Shown here: in pieces, positions 53,431 to 62,341 of the stretch
Position numbering within the stretch: position 1 is the stretch's first letter
How the letters are laid out: each line of letters starts with the position of its first letter
Source of the DNA: Gemmatimonadota bacterium
Lineage (GTDB): Bacteria; Gemmatimonadota; Gemmatimonadetes; Longimicrobiales; Longimicrobiaceae
DNA: 62,470 nt
NCBI GenBank assembly: GCA_031260285.1
Contig: JAIRKD010000020.1
Coordinates: 1 to 62,470, forward strand
Reading direction: 5' to 3'
Translations under genes and position numbers: made by a program
Notes under the pieces: generated by a model
The model's input: the letters and a program-made list of their open reading frames with translations, nothing else
The model's database searches: none
What the model was told of the DNA's origin: nothing

Positions 53431-54609
53431 TTATAGTGCTGCCGGCTTCAGCCCGGTCCGGCCGGTGGCGAGGGCTCTTTCCATTCCAATCCCGAACAAC
53501 AGAGTCGCAAACACCACAAGCCCCCCGGTCCAGAAGGGAACTCCCACACCAAGCTGTTCGTACGCCCAACCGGCCCAGAGCGGCCCGATCACCCGGGCGA
53601 TCCCGCCATACGTCTGCTGAACTCCCATATACAACCCCCGCTCATGCCGGTCCACCACCCGGGAAAGGAGCGCGGTGACGCAGGGGAAGGTAAACGCGGT
53701 TCCCAGAGGGATAAGCGCAACCGCAAGCGCAAGAGAAAGATAGCTCTGCGCAAACGGGATAGCGGCCAGACCGATCGAGAAGGCGACAACACCCAGCCGC
53801 CAGAGGCGGGATTCACCCACCCGGTCCACTACCGGCCCGAGAAGCAGAGCCCGGGTCAACACGGAAAGCGTACCGATATAGAGGAAGAAATATCCGATTG
53901 TCTTTTCCGTAACTCCGAACCGGTAAGCGAGAAAAAGCCCGAGAATCGCGTTGACCCCCTGGAATGCACCCATCGCGCTGGCATAGATCCAGATCAGCCG
54001 GGAAGCAGGGTCGCCCCCCTCTCTGACTACACCGATCAGCGCTTCCCGGGAGCTCCGGAGCTGAACTCCCGGCTCCGGGGAATCGGAGAAATCCCGCGAC
54101 TCACGCAGGTATCGGGCGGCGAAAAGCAGATTCAGCCCGCACAGACCCGCCGCAAAAAGCCCGGGCGCCGGACGGCCAAGCGCATAGGTCAGCGACCCGA
54201 TCACCGGTCCGATCGCCACACCAAGATTGGTCGCCGCGGAAATCCATCCCAGGCTGCGGGCCCGGTTCTCCGGCTCCGCCGTATCCGCAACATACGCCTG
54301 GATCACCCCGGTGGTACCCCCGCCCGCCCCCTGGATCATCCGCGAAAGCAGAAGAAGCCAGATCGAATTCGCAAAGGCAAAGACGGTATAGGCAAGGATG
54401 GAGAAGGCGAGCCCGATCATCAGCGCCGGTCTCCGGCCATACCGATCCGAGACCCGCCCCCAGAGCGGAGCGCTCACCAGCTGGGCCAGCGAGTAGGAGG
54501 CCACCAGCAGACCCACCACCCGTCCCGTCCCACCAAGTTCCACCACGTAGAACGGGACGAGGGGGATCACCATGAGGAGACCCACCATATCCACAAACGC
54601 GGTGACCAT
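53431..54609 (-). CDS. major facilitator superfamily transporter
   Basis: A 392-residue inner-membrane protein with twelve predicted helices. Motif A between helices 2 and 3 reads GRVSDRYGRRPAL, and a second-half copy (GPVVDRVGESRLW) is present. SRMIQGAGGGTTGVIQAYVAD after helix 4 is the pattern of drug/proton antiporters of the DHA1 group. The substrate is unknown. ATG at 54609 begins inside what would be the first helix and has no good ribosome site, so a non-ATG start a few codons upstream (an in-frame stop lies 17 codons back) cannot be excluded. Confidence 0.88.
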   Translation of the reverse strand: MVTAFVDMVGLLMVIPLVPFYVVELGGTGRVVGLLVASYSLAQLVSAPLWGRVSDRYGRRPALMIGLAFSILAYTVFAFANSIWLLLLSRMIQGAGGGTTGVIQAYVADTAEPENRARSLGWISAATNLGVAIGPVIGSLTYALGRPAPGLFAAGLCGLNLLFAARYLRESRDFSDSPEPGVQLRSSREALIGVVREGGDPASRLIWIYASAMGAFQGVNAILGLFLAYRFGVTEKTIGYFFLYIGTLSVLTRALLLGPVVDRVGESRLWRLGVVAFSIGLAAIPFAQSYLSLALAVALIPLGTAFTFPCVTALLSRVVDRHERGLYMGVQQTYGGIARVIGPLWAGWAYEQLGVGVPFWTGGLVVFATLLFGIGMERALATGRTGLKPAAL

Positions 54610-54925
54610 CAGAACGAGAAGTTTTCCCAGTGGGGATATGCCGGTGAAGGTGTACGCTCAGCCGTAATTCAGCCGTGACTCAGCTATAAACACGATCCGT
54701 CAACGATGGATCGGGCGCTAAATGTAGCGACGGGTCCGAGACCTGCCACCTGTCACGGAGAGGATTGTTGATTCCTGTTGGTCAGGCGCTTGTTTCACCA
54801 TGGCTCCGCTCACAGATTCCCGTTTATGCAACCCTGCTCACGGATCCATATCTGCGACAGCGCGAACCATTCGCGGAGAGCTCTGCCTGACCTGCTTTCG
54901 TCCTCACCGCGGAAGGTGAACGAGA
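54610..54925. other. 316-bp divergent gap with short direct repeats
   Basis: TCAGCCGT occurs twice 13 bases apart (about 54659-54680) and is followed by a related CTCAGC. A small inverted repeat, CGATCC/GGATCG, lies at about 54695-54715. No gene or clear promoter was found. Confidence 0.4.
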
Positions 54926-56122
54926 ATGAATGATCCCCGGGAAACCTCAGACCTTTCGGGCTCCGCGCCTCCGGGCACGCCCCTGCCCCCACACGACTCG
55001 GGGGAACTGGCGCTTGTCATGACCGGTGGCGGCGCCCGGGGTGCCTACCAGGTGGGGCTTCTGCGGTTTATCGCCCGGCATTATCCATCTCTGCGTTTCC
55101 GCATTATCTCCGGGGTCTCCGCGGGAGCGGTGAACGCCGCCCACCTCGCCCAGCATCAGGGTGACCTGTGCGAGGCGGTGGATGAACTCACCCTTTTCTG
55201 GCAGGATCTTCTTCCTGAAACGGTTTTCCGCATCGATCCCTCGTCGCTGCTCTGGAACGTTGCCCGTTCCGGCGCGCAGCTCATGACGGGAGGCAGAGGG
55301 GCCCCACGGATTCAGGGGATGGTTGACACTCAACCCCTCCGGGAAATGCTCACCCGCTGCCTCTCTCCAGTGAACGGCGAACTGACGGGGATCGAGAGCA
55401 ACATCGCAAATGGCCGACTGAGCGCCGTTGCGATCAGCACAACGAGCTATACAACCGGACAATCCGTCACCTGGGTGCAGGGTCCGCCGATCAAAAGCTG
55501 GGAGGGCTCAAACCGGCGCGCTGTAAACACGAAGATCGGGATTGATCATGTGATGGCATCCGCCTCGCTGCCGATCTTCTTCCCCGCGATCCGGATCGAT
55601 GAGGCCTGGTACGGCGACGGGGGGATCCGTCTCAGCGCCCCGCTCTCCCCCGCCCTGCACCTCGGCGCGCACAAGATCCTGGCGGTCTCCACCCGTTATC
55701 AGCCGATGCACAACGAGGAGGATATCGTTGAAGTAGAGGGATACCCCCCACCCGCCCAGGTGCTTGGAGTTCTCTACAATGCGGTTTTCCTGGATGTGAT
55801 TGACCAGGACGCGCTCCGCCTTCAGCGGATGAACCGGGTGCTGCGGAAGATTCCTCCCGAGGACCGCGACGGAATGCGTGTTGTTGAGTTCTTCATCCAG
55901 CGTCCATCGCGGGACCTGGGGCGCCTCGCCCGCTACTACGAGCCGCGGCTGCCCGGAACCTTCCGCTTCCTGACCCGCGGGTGGGGGACGCGTCAGACCT
56001 CAAGCCCCGATATCCTCAGTATGGTCATGTTCCAGCCCGACTATATCCGCAGGCTGATTGAACTTGGCGAGATGGATGCAGAGGTGCGGGCGGCCGAGAT
56101 CGATGCATTCATCCGCAGCTAG
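54926..56122 (+). CDS. patatin-like phospholipase
   Basis: A 398-residue serine lipase of the patatin family. It has the oxyanion-hole motif GGGARG (34-39), the nucleophile elbow Gly-Val-Ser-Ala-Gly with Ser65, and the Asp of the dyad in WYGDGGIRLSAPL at about 230. A C-terminal helical region of about 120 residues follows. There is no signal peptide, so it is likely cytoplasmic or peripheral at the inner membrane. GGAAGGTG lies upstream of ATG 54926. The last four bases overlap the end of the convergent cyanophycinase-like gene. Confidence 0.92.
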   Translation: MNDPRETSDLSGSAPPGTPLPPHDSGELALVMTGGGARGAYQVGLLRFIARHYPSLRFRIISGVSAGAVNAAHLAQHQGDLCEAVDELTLFWQDLLPETVFRIDPSSLLWNVARSGAQLMTGGRGAPRIQGMVDTQPLREMLTRCLSPVNGELTGIESNIANGRLSAVAISTTSYTTGQSVTWVQGPPIKSWEGSNRRAVNTKIGIDHVMASASLPIFFPAIRIDEAWYGDGGIRLSAPLSPALHLGAHKILAVSTRYQPMHNEEDIVEVEGYPPPAQVLGVLYNAVFLDVIDQDALRLQRMNRVLRKIPPEDRDGMRVVEFFIQRPSRDLGRLARYYEPRLPGTFRFLTRGWGTRQTSSPDILSMVMFQPDYIRRLIELGEMDAEVRAAEIDAFIRS

Positions 56123-57222
56123 CCTCCCCGTTCCTCGGGACGTACCACCTCCACCGGAGAATCCCCTTCGTGTGCGCGGAGCAGGAGATCCAGTTCACGT
56201 TCGCGAAGGTTGAAGGTGTAGCCTGAACCTACAATCCCGACACGAAGGTAGCTGAGGGTGAGGGGCTGGCCCGCAAGACACTCGTCCGCATTATCAAAGC
56301 GCACCCCCCTGCCATCCACAAACGTCAATGATCCGCGCCCCACCACTTCGCCCAGGTGGCCGCGGATCACAATCGCTGTATCCTCATCAATCCCCAGACC
56401 CATCAGCTCCGGGTTCTGGGCGACAACCATAAAAAGTCTCTGGAGCCGACGGCGCTGTGCGAAGTGGGTATCAATCACAGCGCGGAAACCAAGCATACCG
56501 AACCCCGGACCCACATGCAGATCCACCATCTCTCCGTAATCGTCGGGTTCACCGCCGGCGAGAATCGTTTCCGTCAGCGCCGCCGCACCCGCGCTTGTCC
56601 CGCAGACCACCGCGCCGGCAGCGTATGCTTCACGGATCGCTGTCTCCACACGTGACCCGCCCAGAGTCGCAACGAGATGGACCTGGTCTCCACCACCGAG
56701 AAAAATTCCGCTTGCAGACCGGATCATGTCCGCCACCCGGCTGTCCTGCGCAACATCCCGCCGGTCTACGACAGGAATTTCGACGTTTGTGACGCCGGCC
56801 CGGTGGAAGTCCGCTAGCCAGACATGAGCAGACCCCCGGGGATCGCTGGAGGCAGTAGTGAGCACGACAATGCGGCCGCCGCTCCGGGCCCCCGCAAGAT
56901 CGATAAATGAACCAAGCGCCTGGCCTCGGGGGTCACACGCCCCTCCGATCAGCACCAGAGCGCCTTCGTGACGGTCCGTCCGCCGGCGCCCCGGTGGGCC
57001 GGCCGCCCTTGCAGCTGGAGGTTTCCTCCCGGGGTCTGCGCGATCAGCAGTCTTCACTGCTCCGGCGCCTGCTTTCCGCCCCCGGGACTTTCCGCCGTCG
57101 GCGTCCCGCCGGGACAGCGCTCCACCCCGCGACACCCGGACGGGCAGCGCCCTCTCCCCGGGATCCGATGGAGGATCACCTCTGGAGGCTCTGCCCGTCA
57201 ACGCGTTATCAGGTGATTGCAT
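56119..57222 (-). CDS. cyanophycinase-like S51 peptidase with disordered N-terminal extension
   Basis: A 367-residue protein. The first 80-85 residues are very rich in Arg, Gly, Ala and Pro and look disordered. The S51 domain starts at GALVLIGGACDPRG and carries the nucleophile Ser in CGTSAGAAAL (about 212), a GIFLGGGDQVHL segment, and a His in VIDTHFAQRRR. Cyanophycinase cleaves multi-L-arginyl-poly-aspartate to dipeptides; no cyanophycin synthetase is in the window, so the substrate is unproved. The true start may be at the domain boundary, since the ATG at 57222 has its Gly-rich ribosome site touching it. Confidence 0.82.
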   Translation of the reverse strand: MQSPDNALTGRASRGDPPSDPGERALPVRVSRGGALSRRDADGGKSRGRKAGAGAVKTADRADPGRKPPAARAAGPPGRRRTDRHEGALVLIGGACDPRGQALGSFIDLAGARSGGRIVVLTTASSDPRGSAHVWLADFHRAGVTNVEIPVVDRRDVAQDSRVADMIRSASGIFLGGGDQVHLVATLGGSRVETAIREAYAAGAVVCGTSAGAAALTETILAGGEPDDYGEMVDLHVGPGFGMLGFRAVIDTHFAQRRRLQRLFMVVAQNPELMGLGIDEDTAIVIRGHLGEVVGRGSLTFVDGRGVRFDNADECLAGQPLTLSYLRVGIVGSGYTFNLRERELDLLLRAHEGDSPVEVVRPEERGG

Positions 57223-57383
57223 CCCTCGCCCACACTCACCTCTGACGCGTCCGCATCACCGAACCCGCTTCGCGGTGACTTCTGCCTTCCCTCGCTCTTC
57301 GGGTCTCTCATCCGTGGGGGCCAGCTCGGGTATCGATACCGCGCGGAGCCGCGCCGCCCCCACTTGAGCAAGCTGCATACCCT

Positions 57384-58046
57384 TCAATACATCCGGGGCA
57401 TGCGGGAATCGGCTCTCGGACCGTCCTGCAGAAATCCCCGGAGCTGCATCCGTCCATTCTCCAGATAGAGACCTTCAACCCGGACCGTCTGTCCCTTCCG
57501 GAGCCGCCGAAGCTGGTCATCCATTAAACGTGTGTGATCCGGAGGCAGCACGACAACCACAGCCGGACCGCGGCTTCCACGCACTTCAAAGGTTCCTCTC
57601 TGGATATCGATTTTGCCTACCGTGCCATCCAGACGCTGAACCCGACCAATCGAGTTGCTCCCACGACGGTCGGAGCTTTCCGACCGGGAGACAACCTCGA
57701 TCCGGGTCACATAGCGTTCCCGGCCCTGACCGGTTGTCCAGACGCGCACCCGGTCATCCCGGCGGAGGTCGTCCATCGACAGACCTCTTGAGCCGGACTC
57801 AACACGCGTCCGCCTGTCATACAGGAGAGTTACAGGGCTGCTGCTATCGGACGTAGAAATACGCACTTCCTGGCGCCGGGAATCAACAGCGACTACACGC
57901 CCGCTCATTCCGGTCTCCCGGCGATCCTCACGCCGCACCTCACCCGGAGGGAAACCCTCACCCTGATATGCCATACAACTGACGGGACCCACGGCAATCA
58001 ACCCCAATACAAGCACCATTCCCGCAACCGTCATTCTTCCGTTCAT
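57384..58046 (-). CDS. exported beta-rich protein with two OB-like halves (DUF5666-like)
   Basis: A 220-residue exported protein. The leader ends Gly-Pro-Val-Ser-Cys (possible lipobox at about 25). Two similar halves follow, each with a strand-rich pattern like MSGRVVAVDSRRQEVRIS and LDGTVGKIDIQRGTFEVR, and each ends in a DD(L/Q)RRxR(R/K)xxxVRV motif (about 95 and 180). Small beta-barrel pairs of this type are often annotated DUF5666. ATG at 58046 has GAGG eight bases upstream. Function unknown. Confidence 0.6.
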   Translation of the reverse strand: MNGRMTVAGMVLVLGLIAVGPVSCMAYQGEGFPPGEVRREDRRETGMSGRVVAVDSRRQEVRISTSDSSSPVTLLYDRRTRVESGSRGLSMDDLRRDDRVRVWTTGQGRERYVTRIEVVSRSESSDRRGSNSIGRVQRLDGTVGKIDIQRGTFEVRGSRGPAVVVVLPPDHTRLMDDQLRRLRKGQTVRVEGLYLENGRMQLRGFLQDGPRADSRMPRMY

Positions 58047-58394
58047 GATCTTACCCTCGTCTTCAAAAAGACCCTGTCGAACCGGCATGGCCTGTACAAA
58101 AGCATATGGAGCGCCGTTTGTTGAATTCACGTAAATGACGTTATTTCAATAGCTTGGGAATTTTTTATCCACCTGGATGTCCTCTGCCGAGGGCATTCTG
58201 GCGTCACTCCGATCGGACGCCGGAAGTCAGAGCAGTGATCCGGGGATCATCTGGACGGTCATGACCGCCAGCGATTCAAAGAAGGGGGGATGCGTGTATT
58301 TCACAGAAACAACAGAGCTCCCGAAACAACAGATTCGAAGCGGCAGGATCTTTCAACGGAGGGGAACCGGAGCCCTCTCCACCCCGGCCGATGC
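58047..58394. other. 348-bp gap with an AT-rich patch
   Basis: Between two minus-strand genes. Bases 58110-58175 are AT-rich (TGACGTTATTTCAATAGC and an AATTTTTTA run) and probably contain the promoter of the 57384-58046 gene, but no standard hexamer pair was found. No gene seen. Confidence 0.4.
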
Positions 58395-59195
58395 CTATCG
58401 GGCGGGGATTACAAGCGTCTGCCCCACAACGATCCGCGAGCCGCGAAGGTTATTCGCCGCCTGGAGTGCTTGAACCGAAATGTTGTTCTTCCGGGCGATG
58501 GTCCAGAGCGAGTCGCCAGCCCGTACACGATAACGGCTGGAAGAGGAAGATGAGCTGCGGGAAGGTGCGGCAGTTACCGCCGTTGTCGCTCTCGCGGCTG
58601 GTGCAGCAGCAGCGATCTGCGTACCCGAAAGGGCAGAGACGTAGCTGCCATACTGGGTGGGGAAAACCGCCACATGAAAATGAGGCGGATTAAACTCCTC
58701 AACCGCTTCCAGCACACCCGCGCTGTTGAGAGTAAGGAGTGTCTTGCGAAGCCAGGTCAGACAGCGGGAGTTCGTCGGCTTGCGGAGATCAATCGCCATC
58801 CCGGTTGGATGAACGGTCTTATCCACGCTGTTCACAAGCCTCATCGCCGCGGGCCGGGTAGCGCTTGTCACCACAAGCTGCTCTCCGCAGGCGCTCCGGT
58901 ACTGTGAGGCGAGGCGGACAACAAACGTCTGCGCGGCAGGCACCGCGTACGGATAGCTGACGTCGCTCAGGGTATAGTCCGCATTGCCTGTAAGCCGGAC
59001 AAGATCACCACTCTCTACTGATTCACGAATCGCCGTCGCGCTCGGAAAGAACGACAGCTCCTGGTCAATCGCCTGCTGGTAGATCCGGTTTACACTGGCC
59101 GGAGAGCCCCGCAGCGTCTGAGCGCGCGACTCCGTCGGAAAAGCCAGCAGGGCCACCCAGAACAGCAGAGGGCGGATAAACAGTCTGAGCATCAT
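58395..59195 (-). CDS. exported DUF5715 (M15-like) protein with C-terminal LysM domain
   Basis: A 266-residue exported protein. A signal peptide (to Ser-Arg-Ala-Gln, about 26) is followed by a domain with SATRPAAMRL, His-Pro-Thr-Gly-Met-Ala-Ile-Asp at about 127 and HFHVAVF at about 171. These give the His/Asp/His zinc-site pattern of DD-carboxypeptidase-like (M15/DUF5715) proteins. After an Ala/Ser linker with a run of six Ser, the last 48 residues form a LysM peptidoglycan-binding module (YRVRAGDSLWTIARKNNISV). It probably acts on the cell wall. ATG at 59195 or 59192 starts it. Confidence 0.85.
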   Translation of the reverse strand: MMLRLFIRPLLFWVALLAFPTESRAQTLRGSPASVNRIYQQAIDQELSFFPSATAIRESVESGDLVRLTGNADYTLSDVSYPYAVPAAQTFVVRLASQYRSACGEQLVVTSATRPAAMRLVNSVDKTVHPTGMAIDLRKPTNSRCLTWLRKTLLTLNSAGVLEAVEEFNPPHFHVAVFPTQYGSYVSALSGTQIAAAAPAARATTAVTAAPSRSSSSSSSRYRVRAGDSLWTIARKNNISVQALQAANNLRGSRIVVGQTLVIPAR

Positions 59196-59277
59196 ACCGT
59201 TGTGGAGCAGAGATCCTGATCTCGACATGATTTTCCGTCAGCGGGACCAGCTTCCAGGCACCGCAAAGCGCGACAAA

Positions 59278-61764
59278 TTACGGTATCGCACCGCCTAACG
59301 CTACCGGGGGAAGAATTTCCGGCTGTCCGTACAGTCCCTGATAGATCGCGGCGTTGCGGAGAACCACCATCACATAATTCCGGGTCTCAGAGAACGGGAT
59401 CGCAGCCCGGAAGGCATCCGTATCATGACCGTACGAGAACCGCTTCCGCCACTGATCAGCCCGGGCCGGACCCGCATTGTATCCGGCAAGCGCAAGATCT
59501 GTGGCACCGCCGTAGCGCCGGACAAGATCACCCAGGAAGCGGGTGCCCATCCGCACATTGATCTCGGGAACCTCCAGCATCGAAACATCGTACTCGCGGA
59601 TTCCCAGCGCGGCGGCCAGATCCCGACCGGTGGCAGGCATGATCTGCCCCAGACCAACCGCGCCCACCCGCGAACGTACCCGCGGCCGGAAAGCTGATTC
59701 CTGACGGACCAGACCGGCATAAAGCATCGGATCAACCCCAACCCGCTCGGCCTCCGCAACCAGAAGATTCCGGAAGGGGAACGGATAGACCAGACGCAGA
59801 AGGCGCTCATCCCAGAGACCGTTCCGCTGCGCGAGAAGCCGGTTCCCGAGCTGCATCGCCTCTACCACCTGACCCCGGTCACGCAGCCCTTCAGCCAGCG
59901 TAAGCAGCGCAACGGGTTTCTTCGCAAAATCCCTCAGTGCGGCGCGGTACTCAGTCTCGCGCGCCTCATCAAGCCCAGCCTCCTTCAGGCGATCCAGGCG
60001 GTGCAGCACAGCGATTGCCTCTCCCGGGTCAGACGCCAGCCCCGGCCAGGCGCGCGGGTTAAGTTTCACCTCCCGAAGAGGCGGAACACCGGCTCTCTCT
60101 CCCGATCGAACCGCCCAGTACGAAGTCGGCTCAGCGGAAATCGAGGCGAGGTACATACGTCTCGCGCTCTCGCGTCGGCCCGCTGTCTCGTGAAGCTGGC
60201 CCGTATCATACCCGATCTTCGCTGACTGCTCACCGGTCGGGTAACGCCGGAGATACTCTTCCCACGCCTCAATCGCATCTGCGGGCCGACCAAGCTTCAG
60301 ACTCCGGTCACCCACCCGGAAGAGCGCCTCACGCGCATCAGGCGAATGTACAACTGCCGCGGCCTGTCGGTAGTGAGCCAACCCGGCAGCGGTGGAAGAA
60401 GCTTCATCACCGAGAAGGAAGTGCGCGGAGCCGGCGGCAGCAGTTCCGGGAAACGCCTGCGCGATTCTCGTGAACTCACCGATGGCAGTGGTGCGCGACC
60501 GGGAGGCTGTGCTCCCGCGGAAAAGGGAACGGGCCGCGTTCAGCTCCGCATCAGCGCGCGTCTCTGACTCCTCCCGGGGTGTCATCTCGGCTACGCGCTG
60601 AAAAGCAGCACGGGCGGGACCGTAGTCATGTTCGTCGTAAAGAAGCCGCGCCAGCCGCAGCCGGTTCTCGCGCGTCTCCGGCGCACCGGCATCAAGAGCC
60701 GCCCGCAGAGAGGAGGCCGCCCGACCAGGCCGGCCGGCAACCTCATACGCCGCCGCACGAGCAAGGTCTTCTTCGATCGTCCGGGGAAGCGCGACCACGC
60801 CAAGACGCTCCGCTGCCTCCATCCGGCTCTCCGGGGTGGCTCCGGCATCCGCCGCAACCTCCCGAAGGACGTCTCGCTCAGAAGAAGCAGCACCTGTCTC
60901 CCGATGCAGTTTCGCCAGGCGAAGCTTCAGAAGAGCCGCTTCCGCCGGGCCTCCATCTGCCTTCAGGATCGTCGCTTCATACTCCAGCAGAGCCGCAGCA
61001 GCTTCTGTTTTCCCTTCATCCAGCATTACACCGGCATCATGCAGCACCCGGAGCGCCCGTACCGGATGAGAACCGCTCCGGCGCTCTGTCACCGACGCAG
61101 ACACCAGCGTCTCCCCTGCACTTGTCCGCTCTTCGCGGGCGCGCAGGAGAAGCCAGTCCTCAATCTCCGGCAGCTCAACCGCGGCGGCTTCATAACTCTC
61201 CGCGCTCTCTGCGGCATTCCCCGACCCGCTCAGGATCAGCGCCAGCCGGGCAAGCGCCTGGCCCCGGTAGTTGACCTCCGGAAGTTCGAGGTAGGAACGA
61301 TAGACGGGTTCCGCACCCGGGGTATTCCCAAGCTGTTCTTCTGCGAGGGCCAGATAATAGAGGCCATCCCCCCGGGAGACGTTTGCGAGCCAGGGCCGAT
61401 CCACAAGCACCTTCCTCACCTGGCCCCATCCCTCCCACTCCGCTGCCGCACGAGCCGCAAGCAGGTTCACTCCATAACCGGCGGGCCCCAGCTCATCAAT
61501 ATGGCCGATCACCGTCTCCCAGGCTTCATAGGGGCGGCCATCTTCCAGAAGCCTCTGCGCTTCGAGCATGGCCAGCACAGAGACGGTGCGGGGCAGCGCA
61601 TGCGCCGGCTCCAACGCTACCAGAGACGGCTCCGCCACGATCGGCAGCGCCCTCCAGCTCCATTGTTCGGAATACAGACGACCCGCCAGCACACCGCTCG
61701 CACCGATGATAACAGGCAGAGAGACGCCGATCATCACTCGCGATTTCCGTTGAAACCGGTTCAA
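59278..61764 (-). CDS. soluble lytic murein transglycosylase (Slt70-like) with TPR-like helical arm
   Basis: An 828-residue periplasmic enzyme. A basic start and membrane-length hydrophobic stretch (VSLPVIIGASGVLAGRL) serve as signal or anchor. About 600 residues of helical, tetratricopeptide-like repeats follow, and the SLT domain starts near 650 with the catalytic Glu in VRQESAFRPRVRS at about 690, then GAVGLGQIMPATG and LALAGYNAGPA. It cleaves glycan strands to anhydromuropeptides. The start is TTG at 61764 with GGAGG four bases upstream. It is larger than E. coli Slt70 because of a longer helical arm. Confidence 0.9.
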   Translation of the reverse strand: MNRFQRKSRVMIGVSLPVIIGASGVLAGRLYSEQWSWRALPIVAEPSLVALEPAHALPRTVSVLAMLEAQRLLEDGRPYEAWETVIGHIDELGPAGYGVNLLAARAAAEWEGWGQVRKVLVDRPWLANVSRGDGLYYLALAEEQLGNTPGAEPVYRSYLELPEVNYRGQALARLALILSGSGNAAESAESYEAAAVELPEIEDWLLLRAREERTSAGETLVSASVTERRSGSHPVRALRVLHDAGVMLDEGKTEAAAALLEYEATILKADGGPAEAALLKLRLAKLHRETGAASSERDVLREVAADAGATPESRMEAAERLGVVALPRTIEEDLARAAAYEVAGRPGRAASSLRAALDAGAPETRENRLRLARLLYDEHDYGPARAAFQRVAEMTPREESETRADAELNAARSLFRGSTASRSRTTAIGEFTRIAQAFPGTAAAGSAHFLLGDEASSTAAGLAHYRQAAAVVHSPDAREALFRVGDRSLKLGRPADAIEAWEEYLRRYPTGEQSAKIGYDTGQLHETAGRRESARRMYLASISAEPTSYWAVRSGERAGVPPLREVKLNPRAWPGLASDPGEAIAVLHRLDRLKEAGLDEARETEYRAALRDFAKKPVALLTLAEGLRDRGQVVEAMQLGNRLLAQRNGLWDERLLRLVYPFPFRNLLVAEAERVGVDPMLYAGLVRQESAFRPRVRSRVGAVGLGQIMPATGRDLAAALGIREYDVSMLEVPEINVRMGTRFLGDLVRRYGGATDLALAGYNAGPARADQWRKRFSYGHDTDAFRAAIPFSETRNYVMVVLRNAAIYQGLYGQPEILPPVALGGAIP

Positions 61765-62042
61765 CAGGCCTCCAGCGGAAAAGGGAATCTATCGCGTGAG
61801 CCGCGGCTGAAGCGGGCTCGGGAATAACAGGAGAACAGCAAATCACCGCCGCGAACGGAACAGTACGTGGATCCCGGATCGCTCCACGCGCCGATACCGC
61901 GCTACCAGAAGTATTGGAATACGGGCCGACACAGCCCGTACAGGCTATCATAACCCGTTCCAGCGCCGCCGCCAACCCCTTCAAAGCTCTTCGCGGTTCT
62001 GCCTTCGTAAAAGAAGGACCGGATGCGGAACCGGATGACGGG
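61765..62042. other. gap between transglycosylase and tRNA-Asn, nothing recognised
   Basis: No gene, hairpin or repeat was found. The divergent promoter of the transglycosylase is expected here but not evident. Confidence 0.4.
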
Positions 62043-62072
62043 TTGACTCGGATTCGAAGCGGGCGGTATTTT
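62043..62072 (+). promoter_or_regulatory. promoter of tRNA-Asn
   Basis: TTGACT (62043-62048) and TATTTT (62067-62072) with an 18-base spacer, ending 20 bases before the tRNA. Confidence 0.6.
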
Positions 62073-62092
62073 TGCAGGGTGTGGTGGCGTGA

Positions 62093-62166
62093 TCCCGTGT
62101 AGCTCAGTTGGTTAGAGCATCTGACTGTTAATCAGAGGGTCGTAGGTTCGAGTCCTACCGCGGGAG
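62093..62166 (+). tRNA. tRNA-Asn(GTT), second copy
   Basis: Acceptor TCCCGTG/CGCGGGA, D arm TAGCTCAGTTGGTTAGAGCA, anticodon stem TCTGA/TCAGA with loop CTGTTAA, discriminator G, no encoded CCA. It differs from the array copy in acceptor, D and anticodon stems. Confidence 0.96.
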
Positions 62167-62179
62167 TGAAAGAAGTCTG

Positions 62180-62215
62180 AATCCCGGTGAGCCAGCGAGC
62201 TCACCGGGATTTTTG
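62180..62215 (+). terminator. terminator of tRNA-Asn
   Basis: Perfect 13-bp stem (62180-62192 with 62199-62211), a 6-nt loop, and a T-run. Confidence 0.92.
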
Positions 62216-62240
62216 TCGGGAGATGACTTTGTCAGGGGGA

Positions 62241-62291
62241 AAAGAAAGCGGGGTCCGGCAAGTCATGTGCTTGCCGGACCCCGCTTTCTTT
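62241..62291. terminator. long bidirectional hairpin terminator
   Basis: Perfect 22-bp stem (62241-62262 with 62270-62291) with a 7-nt loop, flanked by A-rich sequence on the left and T-rich on the right. It serves the convergent gene that ends at 62342 and backs up the tRNA terminator. Confidence 0.9.
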
Positions 62292-62341
62292 CCAGCCTCC
62301 CCGCCCCAGGTATGTGAGGCAGGGGTGGTCTGGCCCAATCC

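Noticed and set aside
56119-57222. Cyanophycin storage locus
   Set aside because: Only the peptidase-like gene is present. No cyanophycin synthetase (cphA) is in the window, so substrate and pathway are not supported.
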